Positions 11,101-22,987 of a stretch of 64,000 nt of DNA are shown here, in pieces. The DNA lies in assembly GCA_958430865.1 (NCBI GenBank), contig CAUDNR010000269.1:27210-91209 (forward strand), read 5' to 3'. The position numbers and the translations under genes are program-made. Origin of the DNA: Entrophospora sp. SA101 (Eukaryota > Glomeromycota > Glomeromycetes > Entrophosporales > Entrophosporaceae). The notes beneath the pieces are model-generated. The model ran no database searches. It was given only the letters and a program-made list of their open reading frames with translations, and had not been told where the DNA came from. How positions within the stretch are numbered: the first letter of the stretch is position 1; each line of letters opens with the position of its first letter.

Positions 11101-14100
11101 TTATGTTTGATTCATTTGTTTCATCTGATTCAAATTTCTTAAAGCTGCTGCTTTTTTCACTTCATCAAGCCTTGCCATAATTTCATCGTAATCTTCTAGT
11201 CTTGACGATGCTCTATCGTTTATGCTCGTGCCTGAATGTGTACTCCATCTTGAATTAGTATAATCACTAACACTGTCATCATCGGGAATGTTGCTATTAA
11301 ATTGTGACGTTAACATATCGAGTTCACTTGTTAATTTTTGTGAATTTCTCTGGCTAGAATCTTTCATTTCATCATCTTCCATTCCGCGATACGTATCTAC
11401 TGCATTTTCCATTTGATCTAGTAGAAGTGATACTTTATTCTCGGAATCTTGCAACTTTTGTACCAGATCCACGTTCAAAACTTCCAATTTCATATTATTT
11501 TCTCGATATTTTATAACCTCCTTTTCTAATCTATCCCTTTCCGCTTTGAGATCCTCTAATTGTTTGCCACTTACATCGTCATTGGCACCTGCTGTTGAAG
11601 CCTTTCCTGCTAATTTTAATGCATCATCAAGATCTTTGTTAACTAATACATATAATGAAAGTGTTTCTTCCAGTTCGGTTTGTACCTCTTTAACCTTTTC
11701 TCCTTCTTTTTTCAATTGTTCTTGAAGTTTCTCATTGTTTAATTTCAATAATTTATGATCTTGCCTTATTGATTCATATTCCTTCCTCAATGCTTCATAC
11801 GATTGATCTACCATAATCTTTTCTTCGCGTGAAGAATTCAATTGTTTCTCAATATCCTCAAATTTCCTATTAAATTCTTCCTTCTCTTTTTGATTTTGTT
11901 CTCTTAATTCGATAATTTGATTATTTGTAAATTCTTGAGTCTTGGGATCTTCTCTCATCATTCCAATTTTAATTTCTGCATCTTCTAGTGCTCTTACTTT
12001 TTCTTCTAGAAGGTTTTCTTTTTCGCGTAATTTTTCTTTGATTTTTTTAGCTTCATCCAAAGAATCAGTTAATTGCCCTTGTAATATAACTGCCTCCTGT
12101 CTAGCTTTCATCGCAGACGATTCCAATTGTATAATTTTTAATTTGGCCTCTGATAATGATTTAGATGCTTCAGTTGCAGAATTATGAGATTCGGCATGCA
12201 TGGTTTTCCATTCTATTAATTCTTTTTCAAGATTAGTTTTGTCTGCTTCAGTTAAATTGTTGAGATTATTTTCATTTGTTTTTGATTTCTCAAACAACCC
12301 TTTCATTCCTTCTTGTACTGTTGCACGGAAAGCCTCTGCTTCATTTTGTGCTCTACTCAATAATCGTTCAGTCTCATCGATTTTGGAATTTGCTCTGTTT
12401 AATTCACGGTTTTTGGCTTCAAGCTTATTACGTAATTTTGATGTTTCCTTTTCAAGCGATAGGTTATCTTGACGCGCTTGTCTCCATAAATTTTCTGATT
12501 CATTTGCTTTTTCCTTTGCTGAGATAAGCGCGTGATTGACAGACTCAAAAGCACGTTTTTGTTGTTCCATTAATTGTTTATAATATGTCAACTCATTATG
12601 TATGTTCTCCGATCCAGATTTATATTGTGCTAACTCGGAACTAACTCCTGTGTATTGGGCTTTCATTTCTCGTAGTTCTGTTTCTGCAGTGGTGGCACGT
12701 GTCTGAAAATCAGTTAACTCGGATAAAACACGAGCATGTGCTTCTTCCGCCTCTTCAGCTCTCGCGGTTGCCAACCTAGCACTTTCCTCTGCTGACTCCC
12801 TAAATGTTTTGTCGTTGTTTGAAGCTTGCTGATATTGAAAAAGTTTGCTTTGAAGAGTTTCTTTTTCGATTAAAGCTTGTGTTAATCGTTTTTCAAGATC
12901 TGCCGCTCTCTCTGTTTCAACTGATGCCAATTCATTTTCTGACGTATTCATTAAGGCCGAAAGTTTTGCCTTAAAATATGCTGCTTCCTGAAGTGCTGCT
13001 GTTCTTGTACGTTCTGAATCTGCAATTTTTTGTGAAGCAATTTGAGCTTGACTTGCAATCGTTGCCTAATTAAAATTATTATTATTATTATTTCAAAAAA
13101 AATTTAAGTAATAAATATTTATATGATTTACCTTTGACTTTTTTAATTCTTGTTTTATTTTAGTAATTGCTTCTATAATTTTATATCTATCAGACTCTGG
13201 TTCACCAATATTCAACAGTTTATTAACATCGATACCATCAGGAGTGGAATCATTTGTAACTGACTTCGTTAAATAGCCTGCCTTTCTAGCAAGTTCTAAT
13301 TCAGCTCTTAACCACATCTCGCGCTTTTTAAATGATGATATATTTTGATTTTCTAATTCATTAAAGATTTCAGTACGGACATCATTTGGAATTGAGTTTG
13401 GTAAGTAATAATTTTCAGATCGAACATCGGTCGTAGTATAGTTTGTGGTGGTGGCTTTCGTCGTCGTTGTCGTTGATGTTGATGATGTTGATGATGTTGA
13501 TGATGGAGGAATAGGATAAACACTGCCTTTATTATTATAGCCGTTATTGTTAGGGCCATTATTGTTATTATAAATAACTTGTGAAGAAGGTTCAGGTTGT
13601 GAATCATACATTGATTGAGGAACCATATTCACTTTTTGAATAGATCGGATTGATTGACTTGGAGAATGTGTGTATTGATTGTAGGGTTGCGTTGAAACAT
13701 TATTTGTTATGGGAGGTCGTGGGGCTTGTCTTGGGTTTTGAAAATCTCCCTGACGAATATCAACACCTACGCCACCTATGAAGAGTGGTTGTTGCTGTTG
13801 CTGTAGATGTGGTTGTGGTTGTGGTGATCCTGAAAGTTCCCTATCGATAATTCGATTGTCTTGATGATTGACTCTGGAAGTAATTTGATTTGTGGGCATA
13901 TTTCGTGGTAGCATACTATTCATTTCAAGTTCTATCAACGTTCTTGGTGAATTGGAACGTACAGGTGGGTTGGTTGTTTGCCGTTTTGCAAAACCCGGTG
14001 GTACAAATGAATTATTTGCCTGTGGAGTTGAATTCTGATAAGTGGTGACAGGCATGGTATTCATTCTTGAGGGAGTAGTATTTTGTGTGATCATACGTTG

Positions 14101-14408
14101 TGTTGTAGATGATGGAAATGAATTTGTCATTTCCGTTGGTGCTTTAGGCGAATCTTGGCTAAATTCGGAAAGTGGAGAGTCAATACTGGATTTAGAAAGA
14201 GGAGGATAATTTGCAAATGGTTTATCATCAGTAGTTTTAGGTTTTGAACTATGTCTTGCAGTTGGGATGATATGTCTTGTACGTTGTTGATCTGACGTGC
14301 TCTGTGTATCTAAAGTTATTGACCTTGTCGGGGATGGGAATGGACGACTCATGTCTGTACTGGAAGGAGGAGATGGTAAATCTGAAGATCCTTGTTTAGT
14401 TAGCTGTG

Positions 14409-14444
<36 letters not shown>

Positions 14445-15490
14445 GATAAATACTATTTTGTGAAGGAGGATATTTTATTTTTGCTAATAGTTATGTATAG
14501 ATGTATAAAATAATTAATCATTTTGTTTTTAAAAAAATTTTTTTTAAACTAAAAAGAATTGGAAAAAAAATCAAAAATAAATTTTACAAGTATCTAAAAT
14601 ATGTATTATCCCTTCCTCGTCAGGTTTTGGTGAAGACATAGAATCACCTCCAAAAACCATTATTTTATCTTTTGCAGCAGTCATTGTAGGCTTGTAACGT
14701 GGACTTGGAGCAGGACCCATATTTTGAAACATGAACCATCTTTGTACTAATTAATTATATAATTATATAATTAATTTAAAATTTTCTTAAAAATATATTT
14801 TTTTAGAAAATTTGTTATACTAACTGCCAATCTTAAATGCCACCAAGTCGCCAAGTTCTTGATTTTCAAATGTTTTACCACCAAATAAATATATTGTGTC
14901 TTCAATGATAGTAGATCCACATCCATGTCTTGGATATGGAACATAACCATTGTAGGCTAATTCGGCCCATTGATTAGTTTGTAGATCAAAGCACCATGTA
15001 TCATTATAGCATTTCGAACCATCCATTCCGCCAAAACTTATTAAAAAACAAAAATATAATAAATAAAAATATTTTCATAATAAAAACTTATGTATAATAT
15101 ATTAATTTTTTTAAAATAACTAATTAATTATTATAGCATGCATACATATAAATTTTATTATTGTATGAACAAGATATATGACCAGTTCTTCCTGATGGAG
15201 GTTGATTTGAAAAATTTATGAATTCCCATGAAGGTCCAGGTGAGTTAACTAAGTTTGAATGAAATTTATTTTAAAAAAAATAACAAATGATGTGAAATTA
15301 AAATTTCAAAATTAAAAAACTTACTTGATGCTAGATCGAGTGCTATTAAATCGTTTAAATAATAGCCCTCATAACTTCCACCGAATACATACATTTTACT
15401 ACCAACTACAGTTACAGTGTGGCCGTATCTTCCATACGGAGGTTGGCCCATTATTGATACTTTTCTCCAATTTTTATTTACTGAAATTGA

Positions 15491-15521
<31 letters not shown>

Positions 15522-16088
15522 GATAAAATATAATCATTTATTATATAGTCATCGGTTCATTCGTATTTATTCATATTATTAATAAAAACTTACTTGTATC
15601 AAGAACATATAAACTATCATCAAGTTTATCTTGATTCTCAGTTAATCCACCAAAAACTAATTTAATAATTTAAAGGAGTAATTATTAAACTTTGATGAAA
15701 ATTCATTTAAGAAAAGGCATTAAAATATTTACCGATCATATAATTTCTAAAGTTTACATGTACATGACCAATTCTTGGAGAAGGAATTTCGCCCGATGTA
15801 GTGAAAGCGAGAACATTGAGAGAATCTTTTTAAAAAATTTAATTAATTAATTATAATTATAAATATAAATATGTGTTATATGTGTATAATTTACTTACTA
15901 ACTTCTATTACAAAAACGTCATTTTTAAGTCTTTGTTTACTGGAGCCACCAAAAAGAAATAAATCGTTATCATAAGTTACATCGGTAGCTGAATGACCAT
16001 AACGAGGGAAAGGATTTGTTATAGAAATCTGTCTTTTTGACCAGGGGTAACCTCCTGATTTTGATTTTTTAGTTTTAGTAAAACTCAT
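11101..16088 (-). CDS. Tea1/Kel1-like kelch polarity protein, copy 1
   Basis: Nine exons join in frame to 1,430 aa: 15899-16088, 15733-15825, 15594-15656, 15325-15480, 15146-15248, 14825-15036, 14588-14746, 13132-14483 and 11101-13065. All introns are GT-AG. Residues 28-325 hold six kelch blades (PRYGHSA, PRIGHVH, GRYGHTV, GRTGHIS, PRHGCGS, PRYKPTM, most followed by FGG). A 12-Gln run and a Ser/Pro/Thr-rich disordered region (326-660) follow. About 690-1400 is a long coiled coil rich in E, K, Q and L. N-terminal kelch plus C-terminal coiled coil is the layout of fungal Tea1 and Kel1/Kel2, which mark growing cell ends, Tea1 arriving on microtubule plus ends. Role here is by family. Start: ATG at 16086-16088 just before PWSKRQIS-NPFPRYGHSA, conserved in the family. 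Confidence 0.9.
14410..14445 (-). repeat. CAA repeat encoding 12 glutamines
   Basis: Twelve TTG units on the plus strand, read as CAA on the coding strand, just after the kelch domain. The identical tract is at 50366-50401. Confidence 0.9.
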
Positions 16089-16175
16089 TGACTTGGTTTT
16101 TTGTTTTATGAACTTCAGCTTGGAAACATTAGATTAAAATGAAACAAGTGTATTTGAGAATCTTACAAAAGAAAT

Positions 16176-16179
<4 letters not shown>

Positions 16180-16214
<35 letters not shown>
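16180..16214. repeat. GT dinucleotide microsatellite
   Basis: About 17 GT units about 90 bp upstream of the kelch gene start. The copy at 52136-52170 has exactly the same length. Confidence 0.95.
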
Positions 16215-16215
<1 letters not shown>

Positions 16216-16786
16216 TTCAAAGGTAATAAATAATACTAAATTTTTTTAAATTTTTTTTTTTAAAAATTATAAAAAAATTTTTTCCAATGAATTAGTGGCT
16301 TCCCTAACTAGCTAAAAATGGGTTTAGCCAATGATGTAACAGTTACACGTTTATTATTTTATATATGGGCACAAAACAATTTTTTTCATTTTTCCGGCAA
16401 TTAAATATTAAAAATTTTTCTTATTATAGAAAATTTAATTATTGCAATACTAATTATTTATTTGTCTGAATTCAATGTAACACTATTAAAATTTGCTTTG
16501 GTAAAGTACTCGCATTAACTTAAATATTTCTTCTATTTAATTAATAAGTTCTTCATATATTTTGGCAAGAAGGCCCTCTTTCACAATCTTCATTTTCCTT
16601 TAGCGAACATTCCATTCTATGCTTTATTAGTGCCTTTGTTCATTACAGAAAGATTTTATCAAGATGTTTGTTTATAAAAAGAAATTAATTATAAAAAATG
16701 AATTGAAAAGCTTATTATAGTGTGACTTAGTGTTCACTATGGAAATATCCTCTACAGGGAATGAACTGGTCATATATCTTGTTCAT
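16215..16786. other. 5' flank of kelch gene up to gap
   Basis: AT-rich, no coding segment recognised. The last 18 bases (16769-16786) differ from the second copy and match an inverted part of kelch exon 5. Confidence 0.5.
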
Positions 16787-17786
16787 NNNNNNNNNNNNNN
16801 NNNNNNNNNNNNNNNNNNNNNNNNNNNNNNNNNNNNNNNNNNNNNNNNNNNNNNNNNNNNNNNNNNNNNNNNNNNNNNNNNNNNNNNNNNNNNNNNNNNN
16901 NNNNNNNNNNNNNNNNNNNNNNNNNNNNNNNNNNNNNNNNNNNNNNNNNNNNNNNNNNNNNNNNNNNNNNNNNNNNNNNNNNNNNNNNNNNNNNNNNNNN
17001 NNNNNNNNNNNNNNNNNNNNNNNNNNNNNNNNNNNNNNNNNNNNNNNNNNNNNNNNNNNNNNNNNNNNNNNNNNNNNNNNNNNNNNNNNNNNNNNNNNNN
17101 NNNNNNNNNNNNNNNNNNNNNNNNNNNNNNNNNNNNNNNNNNNNNNNNNNNNNNNNNNNNNNNNNNNNNNNNNNNNNNNNNNNNNNNNNNNNNNNNNNNN
17201 NNNNNNNNNNNNNNNNNNNNNNNNNNNNNNNNNNNNNNNNNNNNNNNNNNNNNNNNNNNNNNNNNNNNNNNNNNNNNNNNNNNNNNNNNNNNNNNNNNNN
17301 NNNNNNNNNNNNNNNNNNNNNNNNNNNNNNNNNNNNNNNNNNNNNNNNNNNNNNNNNNNNNNNNNNNNNNNNNNNNNNNNNNNNNNNNNNNNNNNNNNNN
17401 NNNNNNNNNNNNNNNNNNNNNNNNNNNNNNNNNNNNNNNNNNNNNNNNNNNNNNNNNNNNNNNNNNNNNNNNNNNNNNNNNNNNNNNNNNNNNNNNNNNN
17501 NNNNNNNNNNNNNNNNNNNNNNNNNNNNNNNNNNNNNNNNNNNNNNNNNNNNNNNNNNNNNNNNNNNNNNNNNNNNNNNNNNNNNNNNNNNNNNNNNNNN
17601 NNNNNNNNNNNNNNNNNNNNNNNNNNNNNNNNNNNNNNNNNNNNNNNNNNNNNNNNNNNNNNNNNNNNNNNNNNNNNNNNNNNNNNNNNNNNNNNNNNNN
17701 NNNNNNNNNNNNNNNNNNNNNNNNNNNNNNNNNNNNNNNNNNNNNNNNNNNNNNNNNNNNNNNNNNNNNNNNNNNNNNNNNNNNNN
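16787..17786. other. Assembly gap of exactly 1,000 N
   Basis: A round-number run of N marks a scaffold join of unknown true length. Order and distance of the flanks depend on linking data that cannot be seen here. Confidence 1.
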
Positions 17787-17849
17787 AGCCAATTTTGCAT
17801 CGTTATAAAGCGAAAATCGGTTTATGATAGTTTGGTTTATCGAGATTTG

Positions 17850-18780
17850 ACTGTATTAACAATTTCCTCTCAAATTTTCACCAGCAACATGCGATTTAGT
17901 GAAAAATTTAACAATTTTGATTACCACTCCCAATTTCATAATACTATTGATGTGATGTTGGAATTATATGAGGATATCGTGCAGAAATCAAATGTTTTGC
18001 TATAACTACATTTGCAGCATAGTCAGAGAGCACACCAGAAAATTTATTTACACTAACTTCATTAAGAACTCGTGATATTTCAGAACATAAGAAATTTCTA
18101 GTGTGTGAATCTTTTTGAAAATTTCTTTAGTGTACAAACTCTTTTCTATCCGATATCATAATTACAAAAATATACCAGCCGGAGAAGTCCAACCATCTAG
18201 ACCTGATTTGTTTTAAATTTTAGTCAAAATTTTAAAATTATTAATAAAATAAATAATTACCTAGTGTAAGATTAACCTCATTGATGAAGTGATTGAAATT
18301 ATTTTAGCAAATTCTAAATTAACAAGTGTAGTAGATGAAGTGGTTCTTTTAGGAAGTTGAAATTCACATAGAGATCATCAATAAAATCTACAAAGCATGG
18401 GTTTTCAACAATCCAAACCGGAATTCCGCAACAGGCAAAAAAATTCAAGCATATGGACACCCAAGTTGTTTTTCGTTTATAATTGTTTTTTTCTTGAGAT
18501 GGTCAAAAATTCTTGTTTTTCATATCATCATCATCCTCACTAATTTCATCATTTTGCAATATGTTTTAGGTGGCAGGGTTTAGTGCAAGATAAATGCAAT
18601 AAGAGATATCGTGTCAGAACTTTTTCCACGAGCCCATTGTTGATCACAATAATTGGATTTTGCACAGGTTGTTTATTATCGTTATTGTTGTTAGAGCTGC
18701 TAATTTCAATAAAATGTTGCCAAATTGGTCTATTAATTTTTCTTCTTAAATGATCATTCGTTCGTTTGTAACAAAGTCAA
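17850..18780 (-). pseudogene. hAT-family transposase wreck
   Basis: Minus-strand pieces in several frames fit a hAT transposase in order. Near 18570-18760, RPIWQHFIEI then QQWARGKSSDTISLIAFILH resembles a BED zinc finger. Near 18330-18480, FFACCGIPVWIVENPCFVDF and DDL match the hAT A..CGIPF..IENPFF block, followed in another frame by LPKRTTSSTTLVNLEFAKI. Near 17955-18050, FSGVLSDYAANVVIAKHLIS then YPHI; near 17880, VIKIVKFFTKSHVAGENLRG. The usual C-terminal dimerisation domain is not seen and may fall in the gap or be lost. Multiple frame changes and stops show it is dead. Confidence 0.65.
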
Positions 18781-18789
18781 TTCATCATT

Positions 18790-19429
18790 GTTATTATCTA
18801 ATTATAAAATCAATTAACACATATAAAAATACCACTGAACGAATATGAATCAACAAAAATAAGATTTTCTTTGTTTTTTTTAAATAATTGTTTTGGCCTT
18901 GTTATACTGATTAACTTATTCAAGATTATCAACAACAAAACGTTTGAGGGGTGTGCATATTTGTACCACAAATGTACAAATTTGTGAATTCTTCAATAAG
19001 CTGCTTTTTCTTTTTAGGTTCATGATTTTGTGTTAAATGTTTATTATTTTTCTTTCTTCTTGATAAATTTCACAGGTAATTCTTTTTTACCTTATATAAG
19101 CTTCAAGTGTCAAAGTATCATTTATTTTGAAAGCATAAGGAGCAATTTTCTCACTTCGTCCTTTCTTCAAAATACTTCTGATTGTGCTATGTTACATAGT
19201 GGATTTTTTTTCGCTAGGAGGTTCATGAGCTAACATCGTCGATATAAATAAATTTCATATTAAAATTATTTTTATTATTATGCAGAGGTAATCCTATATT
19301 GATATAAGAAGCAAAAAACAAATACCTATGATTGGTAATACAAATGTTTGTTTTATTCCATATACAATCGTTTTTAACTTCGTGAAACACGTAACATAAT
19401 TTTACAAATTGGGAAGCCATACAAGACCA
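18790..19429. other. AT-rich interval, nothing recognised
   Basis: I see no supported gene. Short open stretches on both strands lack recognisable domains. Confidence 0.4.
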
Positions 19430-19438
19430 TACAAATAA

Positions 19439-19581
19439 GGGAATTGCTATTTCTCACCGACGGTGATTGTCACCATCTAAGGAATTATACAATTTATGAT
19501 TAACCCAACCCTAACTCCGCCCCACGCAAATTTAATTCCTTAGGTGGTGACAATCACCACCGGTGAGAAATAGCAATTCTC
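19439..19581. mobile_element. 143-bp MITE with 9-bp target duplication
   Basis: Arms of about 49 bases (19439-19487 and 19533-19581) are inverted copies with only a few differences. Each reads inward GAATTGCTATTTCTCACCG then GTGATTGTCACC and TAAGGAATTA. The 9-mer TACAAATAA stands directly outside both ends (19430-19438 and 19582-19590), a clean target-site duplication. A 9-bp duplication with long arms fits a Mutator-like non-autonomous element. No coding capacity. Confidence 0.85.
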
Positions 19582-19793
19582 TACAAATAAATATAAAAAA
19601 CAAGAAAAGGCGTCATAAAGCTAATTAACTTTAAAAGGTTAATATTTGTTACTTAAATTAAATTAAAATTATGTAATATTGACCTCGGAATCCTTTATAC
19701 TAATTTCTTGCTATTAGTTGATCATCCTGTCCATAATTATAGCTATTGTAATTATTTGTATATTCTAAAGACCCAAACTATTGTTAATGAAAG

Positions 19794-20570
19794 TCAATTT
19801 AATTTATCATCAACTGAATAAAATGACGCAGGTACATACACTAATTGATTTGTTGATAAATAATTAGATTGCCTTGTTTCAAACATAAAATAAGGTGGCG
19901 AGGATGGTGTTGATAATTGTAAGTTTATTTGCTGTTGCTGTTGTAATTAATGCTGTTGTGATAACGGCAATTATTATAATGTAGGCTGAGGGGATGATGG
20001 TATAGATTGTGATGTAGATAGATAATTGTGATTGATTATAATTTGGCGGTTGTTGTTGATCTTCATGTTGTTGTTATTCATAAAGATAATTATGTAGATA
20101 ATTTTGTGATGATATTGGTATAAATGTGATGACAAATCCTCTATAATCAATCTTAGTGATGGTGCTGATGGTGTTGTTCTTAATCCAAAATCACCACCTT
20201 CTAACAAATCATTTTCTCCATTTGAATTAACATTGGCATTGTTATTATTGTTATTATTAGTTCTTTTTGGATCAAGAGTTGCTGATGATGACATTTGTCT
20301 TGAATTGTTAGATGAAAACTATTGTTTAGCTTCGTGTCCAATCTTTTTTTAATAAAAAACATGCTGCAACAGCGTTTAATATTAAAATTGCTCACTATTA
20401 ATCCAACCGTAGAGCCAATCGACATTGATGGAGATTTTGTGGTCGAAATAGATGCTGTTGTCGAAATAGATGCTGTTGTCGAAATAGCTGTTGTAGTCCG
20501 AAATAATTGTTGTGGTTGAAATAAATGTTGTAGTCGACGCAATTGTCACCAATGAGGAAAGTTCAGCCAT
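19794..20570 (-). pseudogene. Frameshifted Ser/Thr-rich membrane protein gene
   Basis: ATG at 20568-20570 starts MAELSSLVTIASTTTFISTT. After an extra base near 20500 the frame moves to repeats of AISTTAS. Then IGSTVGLIV is followed, after another shift near 20390, by AILILNAVAACFLLKK, a transmembrane segment with a basic stop-transfer end. A third frame gives a cytoplasmic-type tail: SSSATLDPKRTNNNNNNNAN, GGDFGLRTTPSAPSLRLIIE, a Gln-rich stretch, and SSPPYFMFETRQSNYLSTNQ to a stop at 19794-19796. The order (Ser/Thr-rich outside, one membrane span, disordered tail) is that of fungal surface-sensor or mucin-like proteins. At least three lesions indicate a pseudogene, unless the base calls are poor. 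Confidence 0.55.
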
Positions 20571-20853
20571 TATCTTTTCTTTTTTAACAATAAAAGGAGC
20601 AATAAAAAAATATTCTATTTTGTTAGGTTATTTCTCCATACAAATTTTCTTTTTTTGTCTAATAAACCCATTTTAAAATGATGACAGAATTAAAATTTTT
20701 TTTTAATTATACTATTACTATGATTTAATATTTAAATGGTTTGACGCTTTGAAGCATCGTACTACGTTACATTGAACAATGACATTCATGCAGATTATCT
20801 AAAAAAAAATTTTTTTAATAATTTTTTATTTAGAGGAAAAAAAAAATATAGAA

Positions 20854-21417
20854 ATGTCAATTGGTATACCAATCAAATTACTTCACGAAGCTCAAGGTCA
20901 TGTTGTGACTCTAGAATTAAATAATGGAACTGTTTATAGAGGAAAGCTTTCTGAAGGTAAAAAGGAAAGATCAAAAAAAAAATTTATTTTACAATCAACC
21001 AACCAGCCAATAAACGTATTTAAAATTATTTTTTAGCTGAAGATAATATGAATGTGCAACTTCGGGAGATCACAGTGACAGCTAGAGATGGTAGAGTATC
21101 ACAGTTGGATCAAGTATATATCAGGGGATCACATGTTAGATTTTTTATTGTGCCAGACATGTTAAAAAATGCACCAATGTTTAAGAAGATTGGACCGAAT
21201 GCTATGAAAGGAAGAGGGATAGGTATGGGCAGAGGAAGGGCTACCGTTGCAAGAGCACAAGGTAACAAACAATTACGATGATTTTTTATTTATTATTAAT
21301 ATTAATCATTAAATATTATTAACTGATGATTGAATATTGACGGTTTTGCTAGCTCGAGGTGGAAGAGGAAGAGGTTTTCGTGGTGGTTCTCGTGGCCGTG
21401 GTCGATCTCAACAATAA
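20854..21417 (+). CDS. SMD3: Small nuclear ribonucleoprotein SmD3
   Basis: Three exons (20854-20956, 21037-21261, 21353-21417) join to 130 aa, close to the usual ~126. The protein starts [20 protein letters not shown] and contains NGTVYRGKL (Sm1) and [20 protein letters not shown] (Sm2), matching SmD3 closely. It ends in an RG-rich tail ([19 protein letters not shown]), the site of arginine methylation in the family. SmD3 is one of seven Sm proteins forming the ring on U1, U2, U4 and U5 snRNAs in the spliceosome. Both introns are GT-AG, about 80-90 bp; the first falls after the Sm1 motif within LSEAEDNM. Confidence 0.95.
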
Positions 21418-22124
21418 TATAATTATTAATAAAACTTTTAATCTAAATGTTTGAAATTATTAAAAAAAATATTAACATTTTTGTTATTATTATTATTAAA
21501 TTATGTATCTCTATAATTGAAATGTATTGCTACCACTATCTTCTTTCGCTCTCCTTTTCATTTTTTTTGTCTCACATTTAATGAGGTGAGGTAAGATTTT
21601 ATCAAGCAAAAATATTAATAATATCACTACTAATATTATATGTGCAAGATGGGATTTCAAGTTAATTTTCTATAGAAATTTGGATTTAAAGTTTAATTTG
21701 TGGTGGTCTGAATTTTTTTTTCATTTTATTTTTATATTTTTTATATTTTTGCATTTTTAAATTTAACAATCTACAATAACAAAATCTTATATATATATTT
21801 ACTGATATACTCTAATTAATATATCATTTTACTAAAAACAGATTATTGTTATCATAATCAACATCGTCTAATGGACGATCAAGGATAATAAAAAAAGGGA
21901 TTTTATGAGGGAGCATAATCTCATTATCAAACGAAGCATTTTTGAGAATTAAAAAAACCAGGAATTATTGAATTTAATAATCAAAAGGAAACTGCCAAAA
22001 ATTTAAAAATAACGATTTAGCGATTTGTTATTATATTAATTATTACCACTATTAATGCATATTATTACTATTACTATTATTATTATTGTTATTTTAATTA
22101 ATTGATTAATTAATAGATAAATGA
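21418..22124. other. Intergenic, convergent genes, nothing recognised
   Basis: AT-rich interval between the 3' ends of the SmD3 and tetraspanin genes. It should hold both 3' UTRs. No gene or repeat of note. Confidence 0.5.
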
Positions 22125-22987
22125 TCACACATATTGCCTCCTTAATGCTTGATCACCTGAATTTCCATATTTTTCATCAATTTTTATATAACGTTCTTCC
22201 ACATTTCTTGCTTGTATGAGTATGACGGCGGAGAAGAATGCAAATATATCAGTTACAATAAAACCAAATAAACTTGTGAATAGTTGGCGTGATGATTTGT
22301 CAGCTATTCGCGTTACCGCATCAATGCAACCAACTTTTCCACTAAGATCGGTGTTAGGTGGACATACATCTGAATCTGCCACCATGTCTGTTGGGTCATT
22401 GTAACCACAACAATTTAACTATTTAAAAATATTTATTTATTTATTTAATAATTAGAAATAATAATTAGAAATTGCATGTATATATGATATAATGTAGTAC
22501 CTCGTCTTGGAAAAATGCTCGCGTACCCAAACTCCATTTTGACCATTCTTTGCTGAAATGATTTCTTTCATCCAAAGTTTGAAACCAAACATTTGCACCC
22601 AGTGCCAATAAATAGAGGGCAGACACAATGATTAAGAACACATGTGCCTGTAAAAATCGTTTACGTTTTATTGGACTAAAGAAACCAACAAGAGCAGCAA
22701 AAAATGAAATTATAATAAGACCTCCAACACCAAATCCAGCTACAATAATGGATTTAACGATGATGATGAATATGATGATATTTGTTATTAATTAAAATGT
22801 ATATATTAAAAAAATCTCTCTCTTTACCTATGAGTAAATTATTCGTTAATACAAGGCGAAAATTTGGTTCAACTCTATTAATCCATAAAACGCCAAATAT
22901 AATGATTACAAGACCCTTTAACAAATAGAATAATTCTATGACAACAAAAGAAGCCAAAATCCCTTTACTGATCGCTTTGTACGGCAT
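22125..22987 (-). CDS. Tetraspanin
   Basis: Three exons (22828-22987, 22501-22739, 22125-22418) join to 230 aa with GT-AG introns. There are four hydrophobic segments: about residues 11-35, 52-75, 85-105 and 180-205. Between TM3 and TM4 lies an extracellular loop with LNCCGYNDP, the CCG motif that defines tetraspanins, and further cysteines (DVCPPN, KVGC) for disulfides. Tetraspanins are small plasma-membrane organisers; fungal members such as Pls1 act in polarised growth and penetration. The specific subfamily cannot be set by eye. Start is ATG at 22985-22987. Confidence 0.85.

Larger units (their letters stand above)
7615..16768. repeat. 9,154-bp exact direct repeat, copy 1
   Basis: This segment recurs at 43571-52724 at a constant offset of 35,956 with no length change. 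All compared proteins, introns and microsatellites are identical. The left border lies in intron 1 of the CDF gene (7614 A versus 43570 C). The right border is 18 bases before an N gap. It contains CDF exon 1, an RRM pseudogene and a complete kelch/coiled-coil gene. Confidence 0.97.

Noticed and set aside
11942..12527. Plus-strand Ser/Leu-rich frames inside the kelch gene (also at 47898-48483)
   Set aside because: Antisense shadows of the coiled-coil exon.
16727..18005. Long open frames across the 1,000-N gap
   Set aside because: Made almost wholly of unknown residues.
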